Shown: one piece after another, positions 1-7,978 of the stretch
Layout of the letters: every line of letters starts with the position of its first letter
Position numbering within the stretch: the stretch's first letter is position 1
NCBI RefSeq assembly: GCF_018917935.1
Contig: NZ_JAHLPN010000020.1
Location: 1-55,027, forward strand
DNA: 55,027 nucleotides
Reading direction: 5' to 3'
Source: Kineothrix sp. MSJ-39
Lineage (GTDB): Bacteria > Bacillota > Clostridia > Lachnospirales > Lachnospiraceae
Made by a program: the position numbers and the translations under genes
Notes under the pieces: generated by a model
Told to the model about the DNA's origin: nothing
The model's database searches: none
The model's input: the letters and a program-made list of their open reading frames with translations, nothing else

Positions 1-38
1 TTGACATGCAATCATTTCGCTGTTATATATAAAAACAA

Positions 39-68
39 GGCGGAAAGCTTAATCTCAAGCCTTCCGCC
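39..68 (-). terminator. Hairpin, probable terminator for the Fic gene
   Basis: GGCGGAA (39-45) pairs with TTCCGCC (62-68), with an inner GCTT/AAGC helix. Read on the minus strand the hairpin is followed by a T-rich tail (TTGTTTTTATAT), so it suits termination of the leftward Fic gene, which stops about 150 bases away. It could equally end a gene entering from the left. The other bases of 1-215 show nothing recognisable. Confidence 0.5.
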
Positions 69-215
69 ATTCATTATCATAGAAGATCTAAGTATTTACA
101 GAGTTTTCTTCACACACTCAGATTCAGATAATCTGTAAAAATAAATTGAATTTTTACAGCCCCTAAGCTCAAAAAGTTGTTACAATCCTCTTGCTGAAAA
201 TATATAAGAAAAGCC

Positions 216-1262
216 TCATTTTAATCTGTAATAACAGGTTCCTTTCCCCTTGCCTTCTTTTTTTATTTCGCCTAATGAAATGAGATCTCTAAATGCTTTT
301 TCTATAGAACTGTTGCTAAGCGTAGGGCAAAGTTCCCGAATATCCTGTTTATTGAAACGACCTATTTTATACATGCTTGCTTGTCTTACCATTTCAAGAG
401 CAGGAAGTTTCGTTTCGACGAGGGAAAAGCGATCCTCAAAATCTTTGTAGGCTGCAAGAATGGTTCCAAGCAAATATTTAATAAAAGGGACTACATCCTC
501 AGTACCCTCATGCCATCCGTGTTGTGCCTGGGAAAGTGCATTATAATACAGATCTTTATTCTTAGCAATTTTTGCTTCCAAGGAAATATATTTTCCAACA
601 TAAAAACCATTTCTATACAGAAGTAATGTGGTGAGAAGACGGCTCATTCTGCCATTACCATCATTAAAGGGATGGATACACAAAAAATCATGGATGAAGA
701 TAGGAATAACAATGAGTGGTTCTACTTCCATATTTCCAATCACACGATTATACTCATCACAGATTTTATCCAAGGCTTCCGGTGTTTCAAAAGGGGAAAG
801 AGGAGTAAATAATGTTTCTACATGTCCATCCGGATAGGTTGCACTTATATAATTTTGTACACTTTTAGTTTTGCCACCCATAGGATTATTCATATGGCTA
901 TATAAAATCTTGTGAAGCTGCAAGATGTAGTTTTGAGAAATAGGAATAGCATCAAAACTTTCGTGAATGATATTAAGCACATCGCGGTAACCGGCAATTT
1001 CCTGTTCATTACGATTTTTCGGTGTTGTCTTTTTTTCTACGAGTTGCTTGATACGGGTACTTGTAGTGATAATGCCTTCAATGGCATTAGATGCTTCAGT
1101 GCTTTGTATCTTTGCTATTTCTACGAGCTTTTCCAATTCCTGTGGCTTTTGCTTAAGGTACATCTCTTGTTTTCCGGCTTCTTTATATATAGCAGCAATT
1201 AATCCAAGAATATCAGAATCCCATTTTTGATTTTTAATTTCAGAATAATTAAAGTTTCTCAT
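216..1262 (-). CDS. Fic family protein with C-terminal winged helix
   Basis: 348 aa, cytoplasmic. Fic enzymes transfer AMP (or another nucleotide part) to hydroxyl side chains of target proteins. The core motif HPFNDGNGR is intact at residues 197-205, with the catalytic His at 197. SNAIEG at residues 58-63 matches the (S/T)xxxE(G/N) inhibitory motif, placing it in the N-terminally autoinhibited class II. The last ~55 residues look like a winged helix-turn-helix. The start codon overlaps one of a series of TAAGGGAA half-sites upstream, so autoregulation is a reasonable inference. The target protein is unknown. It stands alone on the minus strand. Confidence 0.93.
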   Translation of the reverse strand: MRNFNYSEIKNQKWDSDILGLIAAIYKEAGKQEMYLKQKPQELEKLVEIAKIQSTEASNAIEGIITTSTRIKQLVEKKTTPKNRNEQEIAGYRDVLNIIHESFDAIPISQNYILQLHKILYSHMNNPMGGKTKSVQNYISATYPDGHVETLFTPLSPFETPEALDKICDEYNRVIGNMEVEPLIVIPIFIHDFLCIHPFNDGNGRMSRLLTTLLLYRNGFYVGKYISLEAKIAKNKDLYYNALSQAQHGWHEGTEDVVPFIKYLLGTILAAYKDFEDRFSLVETKLPALEMVRQASMYKIGRFNKQDIRELCPTLSNSSIEKAFRDLISLGEIKKEGKGKGTCYYRLK

Positions 1263-1364
1263 TCCCTTACCTCACTTCGATTCCCTTATAATATAGCTCA
1301 AAATAAGGGAAAAGGCAATGCATTAAGGGAAAATTCCCTTAATAGTATCTAAGATTAAAGGGAA
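1262..1364. promoter_or_regulatory. TAAGGGAA half-site array upstream of the Fic gene
   Basis: TAAGGGAA or its complement TTCCCTTA occurs at 1262-1269, 1281-1288, 1304-1311, 1324-1331 and 1334-1341, and a variant TTAAAGGGAA follows near 1355-1364. The copies at 1322-1343 form a 10-bp-arm palindrome (ATTAAGGGAA, AA, TTCCCTTAAT). The array covers the start codon and the likely minus-strand promoter of the Fic gene. This is seen directly; that a repressor binds it is inference. Confidence 0.6.
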
Positions 1365-1413
1365 AATATACAAAGATCAGATAAAATGTAATGTGGCAAT
1401 AGCAAACACAGTC

Positions 1414-1446
1414 TTGCTATCCTGAAAAAATGAGACTATAATCTCA
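1414..1446 (+). promoter_or_regulatory. Promoter of the YczE-like gene with a palindrome on the -10
   Basis: TTGCTA (1414-1419), 17 bases, then TATAAT (1437-1442). The -10 lies inside TGAGActataaTCTCA (1431-1446), a palindrome that could be an operator. The downstream gene starts at 1491. Confidence 0.65.
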
Positions 1447-1490
1447 TCTGGAAAAATTCCAATATTTCATAAGAAAAAGAGGAGAAAAGT

Positions 1491-2201
1491 ATGAAAGACG
1501 GTAGACTTGTACTTAGAGGAGAAGCGGCACTTTTGTTTGCTATTATTATAAACAGCATGGGAGTTTTGTTGATGCTCCAGTCCGGTTCGGGCATATCTGC
1601 AATATCAAGTGTGCCTTATGCATTTAGTGAGGTATTTCCTAAGCTGACGCTTGGGACATGGACTTATATATTTCAGGGACTTTTGGTAATTACGCTTATG
1701 GTTCTTAAGAAAAGATTTGTGCCATCCTACTTATTTAGCTTTGTTGCAGGGTTTATGTTTGGTAAATTAATGGATGTAAATGAATTGTGGATAACAAAAT
1801 TACCAATGTCAATTCCGCTTAGAATAGCCTATTTTATGGTGAGTTATGTAATACTTTGCTTTGGTATAGCATTGTCAAACCGGTGTAAACTGCCTATTAT
1901 TCCGACAGATCTGTTCCCAAGAGATCTGGCAGAGATCATCAATAAGCCATATGCAAGAGTAAAGATCACTTTTGATGTAACTTGTCTGCTGGTTACGGCG
2001 TGTATGACATATTTTGCACTGGAAAGGATCCTGGGACTTGGAATAGGAACCGTTGTGGCTGCATTTACAATGGGGAAAGGTGTTGCTATTGCAGGAAAGC
2101 TTATCGACAAAAAGATGACTTTCGTATCATTTCTTCATAAAGAACCGGATAATGAAGACGCAGTAAGCGTAAAGGTAGGCAAAGCCTTGGCAGCAAAATA
2201 A
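1491..2201 (+). CDS. YczE/YitT-like integral membrane protein (DUF6198 type)
   Basis: 236 aa with about five hydrophobic segments spread over residues 12-195 and a charged C-terminal tail. The motif-like stretch around GSGISAISSVPYAFS near residue 32 and the Gly-rich loop GLGIGTVVAAFTMGKG near residue 186 resemble the YczE/YitT group of membrane proteins, whose transported substrate is not established. The ATG is preceded by AGAGGAG with good spacing. It is monocistronic, bounded by its own promoter and a terminator at 2225-2250. The family call is from recognition of the overall pattern, so moderate. Confidence 0.7.
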   Translation: MKDGRLVLRGEAALLFAIIINSMGVLLMLQSGSGISAISSVPYAFSEVFPKLTLGTWTYIFQGLLVITLMVLKKRFVPSYLFSFVAGFMFGKLMDVNELWITKLPMSIPLRIAYFMVSYVILCFGIALSNRCKLPIIPTDLFPRDLAEIINKPYARVKITFDVTCLLVTACMTYFALERILGLGIGTVVAAFTMGKGVAIAGKLIDKKMTFVSFLHKEPDNEDAVSVKVGKALAAK

Positions 2202-2224
2202 ATCAAATTCTAGTATTCGAAATT

Positions 2225-2250
2225 AGAAGGTTGAAATATACCTTCTTTTT
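2225..2250 (+). terminator. Rho-independent terminator after the YczE-like gene
   Basis: AGAAGGT (2225-2231) pairs with ACCTTCT (2240-2246) across an 8-base loop, followed by a T run (2246-2250). Confidence 0.7.
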
Positions 2251-2315
2251 CTTACCCATTTTTAAGCAGGTGGTGCCTAAAAGCACAGGGAAATGTGTGA
2301 ATAATCAGGAAGGGA

Positions 2316-2344
2316 TTGTTGTATAATTTTGTATTTGATATAAT
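2316..2344 (+). promoter_or_regulatory. Promoter of the DUF3592 gene
   Basis: TTGTTG (2316-2321), 17-base spacer, TATAAT (2339-2344). It would give a leader of about 140 bases before the start codon at 2493. Confidence 0.6.
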
Positions 2345-2402
2345 AAAAACACTGATTATTGGGGATATAAGTGGAAAAAGTGGTAGCAAATTCATAGAAA
2401 TG

Positions 2403-2466
2403 TCATGCATCAGAGATGCATGATGCAGCTCCAGCTCATCACCGCAGGTGATTTTCATGGCTGGAG
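2403..2466 (+). promoter_or_regulatory. Two-hairpin structured leader of the DUF3592 gene
   Basis: Hairpin 1: TCATGCATC (2403-2411), AGA loop, GATGCATGA (2415-2423). Hairpin 2: CTCCAGC (2429-2435) with GCTGGAG (2460-2466), enclosing ATCACC (2438-2443) / GGTGAT (2447-2452). Both lie in the expected transcript between the promoter and the start codon. No T run follows, so it is not a terminator. A regulatory role is inference. Confidence 0.45.
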
Positions 2467-2492
2467 TTCCAATATGGAGTGGAGTATAAGGC

Positions 2493-2906
2493 ATGATAGA
2501 TTTGAAAGGTAAATTGGGAATTCTGCTGTTCACAGTTGTGGGTATAGCTCTTATTGTATTTGGAATAGTGGACGCGGGCATAGGTAGCTGGAAGTATAAG
2601 AATTATGACCGGGCTACAGGCGTGGTCACGGATGTAGACAAATATGTGGACGGAGATATGATAGCCAGATATACAAGAACGTATACTTATCAGGTGAATG
2701 GTGAGGATTATGAGGTTACAGAGTCATCATCGGATAATACCCCTGGGATTGGAGCAGAAAAGGAAATCTTATATGATCCGGCAGATCCATCATCAGCTGA
2801 GATTGCTCAAAATACATCCGAGAATGTGATACTTGTCATTATGGGTATTATATTTCTGGTGATGGCAGTTGTTACAAATAAAAAAATGAAGAGGCAGGAA
2901 AAATGA
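2493..2906 (+). CDS. DUF3592 domain membrane protein
   Basis: 137 aa. A transmembrane helix lies at about residues 8-28 and a second at about 110-128. The extracellular middle has the typical DUF3592 pattern: TGVVTDVDKY, then YTYQVNGEDYEV, and a late YDPADPSSAEI. The function of the family is unknown. A GGAG sequence about 15 bases upstream of the ATG gives a weak ribosome site, so translation may depend on the structured leader. Confidence 0.75.
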   Translation: MIDLKGKLGILLFTVVGIALIVFGIVDAGIGSWKYKNYDRATGVVTDVDKYVDGDMIARYTRTYTYQVNGEDYEVTESSSDNTPGIGAEKEILYDPADPSSAEIAQNTSENVILVIMGIIFLVMAVVTNKKMKRQEK

Positions 2907-2952
2907 ATGGATCGCCGTGATTGAGGCATTTATGTTTTTGAAAGGAGCCCAC

Positions 2953-3300
2953 ATGAAATTCACTGGAATCAGAAGAGTATTCTCAACAAAAAACGAAGAA
3001 CAATACACCACAATTGGGGTCTTTTGGGACGAGCTGTCAGACATATACGGCAGAGAAAATCTGATGGGGCTTGGCTGTAATTGGACGGCTGACTCCATAG
3101 AGTATGCGATAGCCCTAAAACAGGGAACGATAACCGGGGCAGATTATGAAATTGATCTGCCGGATGAGTGGACTATAGTCAGAGGCAGGACCAAGCAACT
3201 GGGAGAGATCTACAGCCGCATATATGAGGATGGACCGCTGTTATATGAGATTGAAGAATTTGACGAGAAAGGAAACTGCCGGATCAGATACTGCAGATAG
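2953..3300 (+). CDS. Small protein resembling GyrI-like effector-binding domains
   Basis: 115 aa, no signal or membrane segment. The ATG at 2953 is preferred over 2917 because AAAGGAG sits 5 bases in front of it. The acidic, aromatic-rich pattern (WTADSIEYAIAL; IYSRIYEDGPLLYEIEEFD) and the size fit stand-alone GyrI-like small-molecule-binding domains, but no diagnostic residue can be named. It lies 14 bases before the hydrolase gene and is probably co-transcribed with it. Confidence 0.6.
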   Translation: MKFTGIRRVFSTKNEEQYTTIGVFWDELSDIYGRENLMGLGCNWTADSIEYAIALKQGTITGADYEIDLPDEWTIVRGRTKQLGEIYSRIYEDGPLLYEIEEFDEKGNCRIRYCR

Positions 3301-3314
3301 AAAAGGAGAACAAT

Positions 3315-3863
3315 ATGAGAAAAATACTGATCGTTGTAGACATGCAAAATGATTTTGTGACAGGAGCACTGGGTTCGGAGGACGCACAGAGGATCCTTCC
3401 CGGTGTCAGAGCCAAAATAGAAGCATATCATAAAGAAGATGCAGAAGTGATCTTCACCAGAGATACCCATGGGGAAGATTATATGCAGACAAATGAGGGA
3501 AAACATCTGCCGGTTCCGCATTGTATGAAAGGAACGGAAGGATGGCAGATCTGCAGTGCGTTAACGGAAGGACTTTGCGCAGAGAAGGACTACACAGTTG
3601 TAGATAAACCATCATTTGGCTATACAGGTTGGCTGGATGTGATCGCTGCGCAGGAAGCGGACGGAAGTGATCTGCAGATAGAGCTGATCGGTGTCTGTAC
3701 AGATATCTGCGTAGCATCAAATGCCCTTATTTTGAAAGCATTTTACCCGGAAGCAACTGTCAGAGTGGATGCAAGCTGTTGTGCAGGGGTAACAAAAGAA
3801 GCGCATACTGCAGCACTTCAGACAATGAAATCCTGTCAGGTAGAAGTTACGAATGAAGTATAA
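3315..3863 (+). CDS. Cysteine hydrolase, isochorismatase/nicotinamidase family
   Basis: 182 aa, cytoplasmic. The catalytic triad of the family is visible as D9 (VVDMQNDF), K98 (VVDKPSFGYT) and C132 (CTDICVASNA), and a nicotinamidase-like PHCMKGTEGW segment is present at residues 68-77. The most likely reaction is amide hydrolysis of nicotinamide or a similar amide. The length is that of bacterial nicotinamidase-like enzymes. A GGAG ribosome site precedes the ATG. No NAD salvage gene is adjacent, so the substrate is inferred from sequence alone. Confidence 0.85.
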   Translation: MRKILIVVDMQNDFVTGALGSEDAQRILPGVRAKIEAYHKEDAEVIFTRDTHGEDYMQTNEGKHLPVPHCMKGTEGWQICSALTEGLCAEKDYTVVDKPSFGYTGWLDVIAAQEADGSDLQIELIGVCTDICVASNALILKAFYPEATVRVDASCCAGVTKEAHTAALQTMKSCQVEVTNEV

Positions 3864-3897
3864 ACGAACTCTATATAAAAAGAGAGGATAGACAGGC

Positions 3898-4488
3898 ATG
3901 AAAAAAGAGCACAAACGAAGAAAAAGGGGCAAAATAGTCGTATTCGCGGTGCTGATCGTGGTAATTCTGGCAGCAGTCGCTATTGTGGTTTCGCGTAATG
4001 CAAAGAAGGAAGAACCGGAGATCATCAGTCTGACAACGCTGGAAAAGATGGTTGATGTCAGTGATATGTCTACCTTTGAGGCGATCTATAACGGGATTGC
4101 GGAGGTAGAGAATGAAGCAGATCCGGCTCAGATCGACTATTACGTTTCTTATGAAGCGAAGGTAAAAGCGGGCTTTGATTTTGAAAAACTGGATATGCAG
4201 GTAGATCATGACCGGAAGGTGATCATGGTGAAAATTCCGGAGATCAAAATCACAGATGTCAATGTGGATATCGGATCGCTTGATTACATATTTGAAAATA
4301 AGAAGGCAAATACGGAGAACGTATCTGAGCAGGCATATAAAAAATGCATTGAGGACGTGACAAAGGAAAGTGCTGAAGAAAAAGCAATCTATGAGCTTGC
4401 AAAGCAGAATGCAAAAAATACGATGGAAGCCATCATTCAGCCTTTTATGGAGCAGCTTGATGAAGAATATCAGCTGCAGATCGAGTAG
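3898..4488 (+). CDS. DUF4230 domain protein, membrane anchored
   Basis: 196 aa. The N-terminus is strongly basic (KKEHKRRKRGK), followed by one transmembrane helix at about residues 13-32. The rest is an extracellular DUF4230-type domain (IISLTTLEKMVDVSDMSTFE) with a helical C-terminal third. It is followed after 12 bases by a second DUF4230 protein, so the two form an operon and may form a heteromer at the membrane. The biochemical function of the family is unknown. Confidence 0.8.
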   Translation: MKKEHKRRKRGKIVVFAVLIVVILAAVAIVVSRNAKKEEPEIISLTTLEKMVDVSDMSTFEAIYNGIAEVENEADPAQIDYYVSYEAKVKAGFDFEKLDMQVDHDRKVIMVKIPEIKITDVNVDIGSLDYIFENKKANTENVSEQAYKKCIEDVTKESAEEKAIYELAKQNAKNTMEAIIQPFMEQLDEEYQLQIE

Positions 4489-4500
4489 GAGGGATGCGGA

Positions 4501-5115
4501 ATGAAAAAAGTGATAAGCACTGTTCTGCTTGTGCTCATGAGCCTTTCTCTTGTTGCATGTGGCAAGAATGAGGATGATAAAAAAGAAATCATACCACAGT
4601 CTTCCCAGATGAAATCCATCTGTGAACTGGCTACGATGGATTGTTACTACCATAATGTGGCAAAGTATAATGAGGAAGATGCCTCCGGTATCTGGCTTTG
4701 GAAAAAGGACAGAAAGTTCTGGATAGAATATGCCGGTGTTGTTACGGTTGGAATCGATGCCTCGCTGGTCAATATGGAAGTGAAGGATGATACGGTAACC
4801 ATCACGCTTCCACCTGCCAAAATACTGGGATGTAAGGTGGATGAATCGACACTGACGGAAGATTCCTTTATTATAGCTAAGAACTCTGCCAAAGTAGAAG
4901 CCGAGCATCAGACGGCGGCTTTTCAGGAAGCGCAGGATAACATGCGCAAAGAAGCCGAAAAAGATACCGTTCTGCTGGCAAGTGCACAGCAGAGGGCACA
5001 GAAATTGTTAGAGGATTATGTGAATAATATCGGTGCATGCACAGGAAAGACCTATACGATCAAGTGGGTTTATCTGGACGGCGCGAAAGAACTGCAGGAG
5101 GCAGAGACGGAATAA
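4501..5115 (+). CDS. DUF4230-like lipoprotein
   Basis: 204 aa. A short signal peptide ends in a lipobox (SLSLVACG, Cys 20), so it is predicted to be lipid-anchored. The mature part has a beta-rich stretch and a helical C-terminus with the same layout as the DUF4230 protein just upstream (an MKSICELATMDCYY segment aligns with its ISLTTLEKMVDV region). It probably arose as a paralogue. AGGAGG lies just upstream within the 12-base gap. Confidence 0.75.
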   Translation: MKKVISTVLLVLMSLSLVACGKNEDDKKEIIPQSSQMKSICELATMDCYYHNVAKYNEEDASGIWLWKKDRKFWIEYAGVVTVGIDASLVNMEVKDDTVTITLPPAKILGCKVDESTLTEDSFIIAKNSAKVEAEHQTAAFQEAQDNMRKEAEKDTVLLASAQQRAQKLLEDYVNNIGACTGKTYTIKWVYLDGAKELQEAETE

Positions 5116-5186
5116 AAGACAGAGTAGAGCATTTGCCACTTTTTTTAACACGATCACTATGAATCTGTAAAGCAGACTTGCTGGAC

Positions 5187-5237
5187 ACCACCTTTGCGTT
5201 TTTTTACAATTATGTTAAAAATAATAGCAAAGGTGGT
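5187..5237 (+). promoter_or_regulatory. Inverted repeat masking the acyltransferase ribosome site
   Basis: ACCACCTTTGC (5187-5197) is a perfect complement of GCAAAGGTGGT (5227-5237). The right arm contains the AAAGGTGG ribosome binding site of the gene starting at 5244. If both arms are transcribed, the hairpin would hide that site. The loop holds a T7 run. Confidence 0.55.
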
Positions 5238-5243
5238 ATTTTT

Positions 5244-6320
5244 ATGAGAAAGACATACATTGATAATATCCGGTGGATCACAGTGGTCCTGGTTGTGATC
5301 TATCATGTGATTTATATGTTTAACGGAATCGAAACGGCAGGTGTGATCGGACCATTTGCGAAGCAACAGTATCAGGATATCTATCAATACATGGTATATC
5401 CCTGGTTTATGCTGCTGTTATTTGTGGTATCCGGTATGTGTGCCCGTTTTTGTCTGGAAGGCCGCTTAGATAAAGAATTTCTGAAAAAAAGAACGCAGAA
5501 ATTGCTTGTCCCCTCTACAATAGGGTTATTTGTTTTTCAGTGGATACTGGGATATTACAATATGATGATCAGCGGTGTTTTTACAGATACAATGCAGAAA
5601 ATACCCGGGGTAATCTATTATATGATCATGGCAGTCAGTGGCATTGGACCATTATGGTATTTACAGATGCTATGGCTGTTTTCTGTTATTCTGGTTGTGA
5701 TACGTAAGCTGGAAAAAGACCGGTTGTACCGGAAATGCGAAAAAGTCCCGGTCTGGCTTCTTCTGTTGTTTACAATTGCTGCATATGGATCTGCGCAGAT
5801 ACTTAACATGCCCATAATCGTTGTATATCGATTCGGTATCTATGGTTTTGGATTTTTTATTGGATATTTTTGCCTGTCACATGACAGTGTTGTGGAAAGA
5901 TTGCAGAAATACTGGCTGCCACTGGCATTTGCCGCAGTGGTACTTGGGATCCTGTTTGTTGTCAGATATTGGGGAGCTCCCTATGCGGAGCATTCCGTAC
6001 TGGACAAACCACTTTGCAATGCATTTGCATGGATCAGCGTGCTTGCCATTCTGGCGGGTATGAGCAGGTTTGGCAATTTTAAAAATAGCTTTTCAGATTT
6101 TATGCAAAAGGAAGCATGGGGACTTTATATATTCCATTATCTGCCACTGGCAATGTGTGCATATTATCTGCATGCATATGCGAAAAATCTGCCGATTGCT
6201 GCAGTTTATATCCTGACCGGGGCTGCAGCTTTTTTGGGTGCGGTGATATTATATCAGATCATAAGCCGTATACCGGTTATTCGCTGGTGTGTTTTGGGAA
6301 TCAAAAGAAAGGAAAGATAA
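5244..6320 (+). CDS. Acyltransferase family 3 membrane protein
   Basis: 358 aa with about ten hydrophobic segments. The N-terminal RKTYIDNIRWITVVLVVIYH is typical of the acyltransferase 3 family (opening D-x-x-R and a His in the first helix), which O-acylates cell-surface sugars or exported compounds. The start at 5244 is chosen over 5178 because AAAGGTGG precedes it and homology begins there. The ribosome site lies in a hairpin. It is followed two bases later by a regulator gene, so the two are co-transcribed. The acyl acceptor is unknown. Confidence 0.85.
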   Translation: MRKTYIDNIRWITVVLVVIYHVIYMFNGIETAGVIGPFAKQQYQDIYQYMVYPWFMLLLFVVSGMCARFCLEGRLDKEFLKKRTQKLLVPSTIGLFVFQWILGYYNMMISGVFTDTMQKIPGVIYYMIMAVSGIGPLWYLQMLWLFSVILVVIRKLEKDRLYRKCEKVPVWLLLLFTIAAYGSAQILNMPIIVVYRFGIYGFGFFIGYFCLSHDSVVERLQKYWLPLAFAAVVLGILFVVRYWGAPYAEHSVLDKPLCNAFAWISVLAILAGMSRFGNFKNSFSDFMQKEAWGLYIFHYLPLAMCAYYLHAYAKNLPIAAVYILTGAAAFLGAVILYQIISRIPVIRWCVLGIKRKER

Positions 6321-6322
6321 AA

Positions 6323-6742
6323 ATGCTTGGAGAAAATCTGGTAGAACTTCGAAAATACCACAATATGTCACAGGAAGAGCTGGCAGACAGAATAGGTGTG
6401 TCCAGACAGACCTTGTCAAAATATGAAACGGGAGAATCTTTACCGGACATTGAAAAAAGTCAGGCACTTGCGGAAGTGTTTGGTGTATCCCTGGACGATC
6501 TTGTCAAATACAAAAAAGAAGAAAATATGGGGCTTGGTGTGCCGCCAAAAGGAAAATATATCTTTGGTATGGTAAAAGTCGGGGAGAAAGGACAGATCGT
6601 GATCCCGGCAAAAGCCAGAAAGCTGTTTGATATCAAGCCGGGAGATAATCTGATCGTACTTGGAGATGAAGGGCAGGGAATTGCCATCATCAAAGAAAAA
6701 GGGCTGATGGAACTTTTAGGTGCGGCAAGAAAAAGGCAGTAA
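6323..6742 (+). CDS. XRE helix-turn-helix fused to an AbrB/SpoVT swapped-hairpin domain
   Basis: 139 aa. Residues 1-60 form an XRE-type helix-turn-helix (MSQEELADRIGVSRQTLSKY). Residues ~78-125 form an AbrB/MazE/SpoVT domain (VGEKGQIVIPAKARKLFDIK, then PGDNLIVLGDEGQGIAIIK). Both domains bind DNA in their families, so this is a transcription regulator with two DNA-contacting modules. The ATG at 6323 follows GAAAGGA and sits two bases after the acyltransferase stop; longer in-frame upstream starts would overlap that gene. The target is unknown, but the coupled acyltransferase or the redox genes downstream are candidates. Confidence 0.88.
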   Translation: MLGENLVELRKYHNMSQEELADRIGVSRQTLSKYETGESLPDIEKSQALAEVFGVSLDDLVKYKKEENMGLGVPPKGKYIFGMVKVGEKGQIVIPAKARKLFDIKPGDNLIVLGDEGQGIAIIKEKGLMELLGAARKRQ

Positions 6743-6781
6743 ATGATAAAAGAACCCAAATAGTATTTTGTTCACAAAAAA

Positions 6782-6810
6782 TTGATATTTTCCTTTTATA
6801 CTTCTATAAT
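6782..6810 (+). promoter_or_regulatory. Promoter of the flavin reductase-nitroreductase pair
   Basis: TTGATA (6782-6787), 17 bases, TATAAT (6805-6810). It lies 48 bases ahead of the flavin reductase start. Confidence 0.75.
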
Positions 6811-6858
6811 AAAGACAGCAGACAACGTCTGTGAAAAGGCAGAAAGGAGTTTTTGAAT

Positions 6859-7410
6859 ATGAGCAGAGTTAATTTTGGAGTAAAACCGGAAATGTATCCG
6901 ATGCCGGTATTGATCATCGGAACGTATGATGAGAATGGGACACCGAATGCCATGAACGCGGCGTGGGGTATCATTACAGATATGAATGAGATTTCTATCA
7001 GCATGTCACAGCACAAAACGACAGCAAATCTCGCAAAAACAGGTGCTTTCACCGTGAGCATGGCGACAGAGGACACAGTTGTGGCATGTGATTATGTTGG
7101 TGTGGAATCCGCATCCAAAGTGCCGGACAAGTTTGCTAAAGCAGGTTTTCATGCAACAAAAAGCAGTTTTGTCAATGCACCGCTGATCGATGAACTTCCG
7201 ATGGCATTGGAATGCAAGGTAAAAAGTTTCGAAAACGGTATTTTAGTAGGAGAGATCGTAAATGTCAATGCGGATGCAAGCGTTTTGACAGACGGAAAGA
7301 TCGATCCGAAGAAACTGAAACCGATCACTTATGATCCGGTCAACAATGCTTATCTCGGACTGGGAGAAAAGGTCGGAAATGCTTTTAAAGACGGACTGAA
7401 ATTAAAGTAA
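6859..7410 (+). CDS. Flavin reductase family / FMN-binding protein
   Basis: 183 aa, cytoplasmic. The N-terminal half matches the flavin reductase-like split-barrel fold: PMPVLIIGTYDENGTPNAMN, then ISISMSQHKTTANLAKTGAFTVSM, the FMN-contacting segment. The C-terminus has HATKSSFVNAPLIDELP and the family's LECKV motif. ATG at 6859 follows AGAAAGGAG with suitable spacing, so the in-frame TTG at 6853 is less likely. It is followed 11 bases later by a nitroreductase and is probably part of one redox operon. Confidence 0.88.
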   Translation: MSRVNFGVKPEMYPMPVLIIGTYDENGTPNAMNAAWGIITDMNEISISMSQHKTTANLAKTGAFTVSMATEDTVVACDYVGVESASKVPDKFAKAGFHATKSSFVNAPLIDELPMALECKVKSFENGILVGEIVNVNADASVLTDGKIDPKKLKPITYDPVNNAYLGLGEKVGNAFKDGLKLK

Positions 7411-7421
7411 GGAGAATGACC

Positions 7422-7949
7422 ATGAGCGACGTACTTACAAAAATGAAAACAAGAAGAAGTATCAGAAAATATAAACCGGATGCAGTTCCGCAGGAGCTGC
7501 TCGATCAGATCATCGAAGCAGGACTGTATGCAGCAAGCGGAAAAGGACAGCAGGCAGCGATTATTATCCAGGTAACCCAGAAGGAGCTTCGCGATAAAAT
7601 CGCAGAAATGAATGCAGAGATCGGTGGCTGGGATAAAGGTTTCGATCCGTTTTACGGAGCCCCTGCCATGTTGATCGTACTTGGCAGAAAAGACTGGCCG
7701 ACCCATGTGTATGATGGCAGCTTAGTGATGGGTAATATGATGCTGGCAGCACACGAGCTGGGACTGGGCAGCTGCTGGATCCATCGTGCAAAGGAAGAAT
7801 TTGAAACCGAGTGGGGCAAAGAGCTTCTGAAATCTCTTGGTATTGAAGGAGAATATGAAGGTATCGGACATTGTGCACTCGGTTATATAGATGGTGCTTA
7901 TCCGGCAGAACCTGCCAGAAAAGAAAATAGAGTATACTATATCAAATAA
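7422..7949 (+). CDS. Nitroreductase family flavoprotein
   Basis: 175 aa. The N-terminal KTRRSIRKYKPDAVP carries the Arg-Ser-x-Arg FMN-phosphate contact typical of the family. AASGKGQQAAIIIQV and the C-terminal GLGSCWIHRAKEEF and IGHCALGY segments are also characteristic. NAD(P)H-dependent FMN reduction of quinones or nitro compounds is expected; the physiological substrate is unknown. The ATG at 7422 is chosen over 7416 because GGAG (7411-7414) would be too close to the earlier one. Confidence 0.9.
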   Translation: MSDVLTKMKTRRSIRKYKPDAVPQELLDQIIEAGLYAASGKGQQAAIIIQVTQKELRDKIAEMNAEIGGWDKGFDPFYGAPAMLIVLGRKDWPTHVYDGSLVMGNMMLAAHELGLGSCWIHRAKEEFETEWGKELLKSLGIEGEYEGIGHCALGYIDGAYPAEPARKENRVYYIK

Positions 7950-7978
7950 AGAAACTTATTAGAACAATGGCAAAGAAA

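Noticed and set aside
3871-4908. Long minus-strand reading frame (345 codons) opposite the DUF4230 genes
   Set aside because: It is the complement of two well supported genes, His/Cys/Phe-rich as expected from antisense reading, and has no recognisable family.
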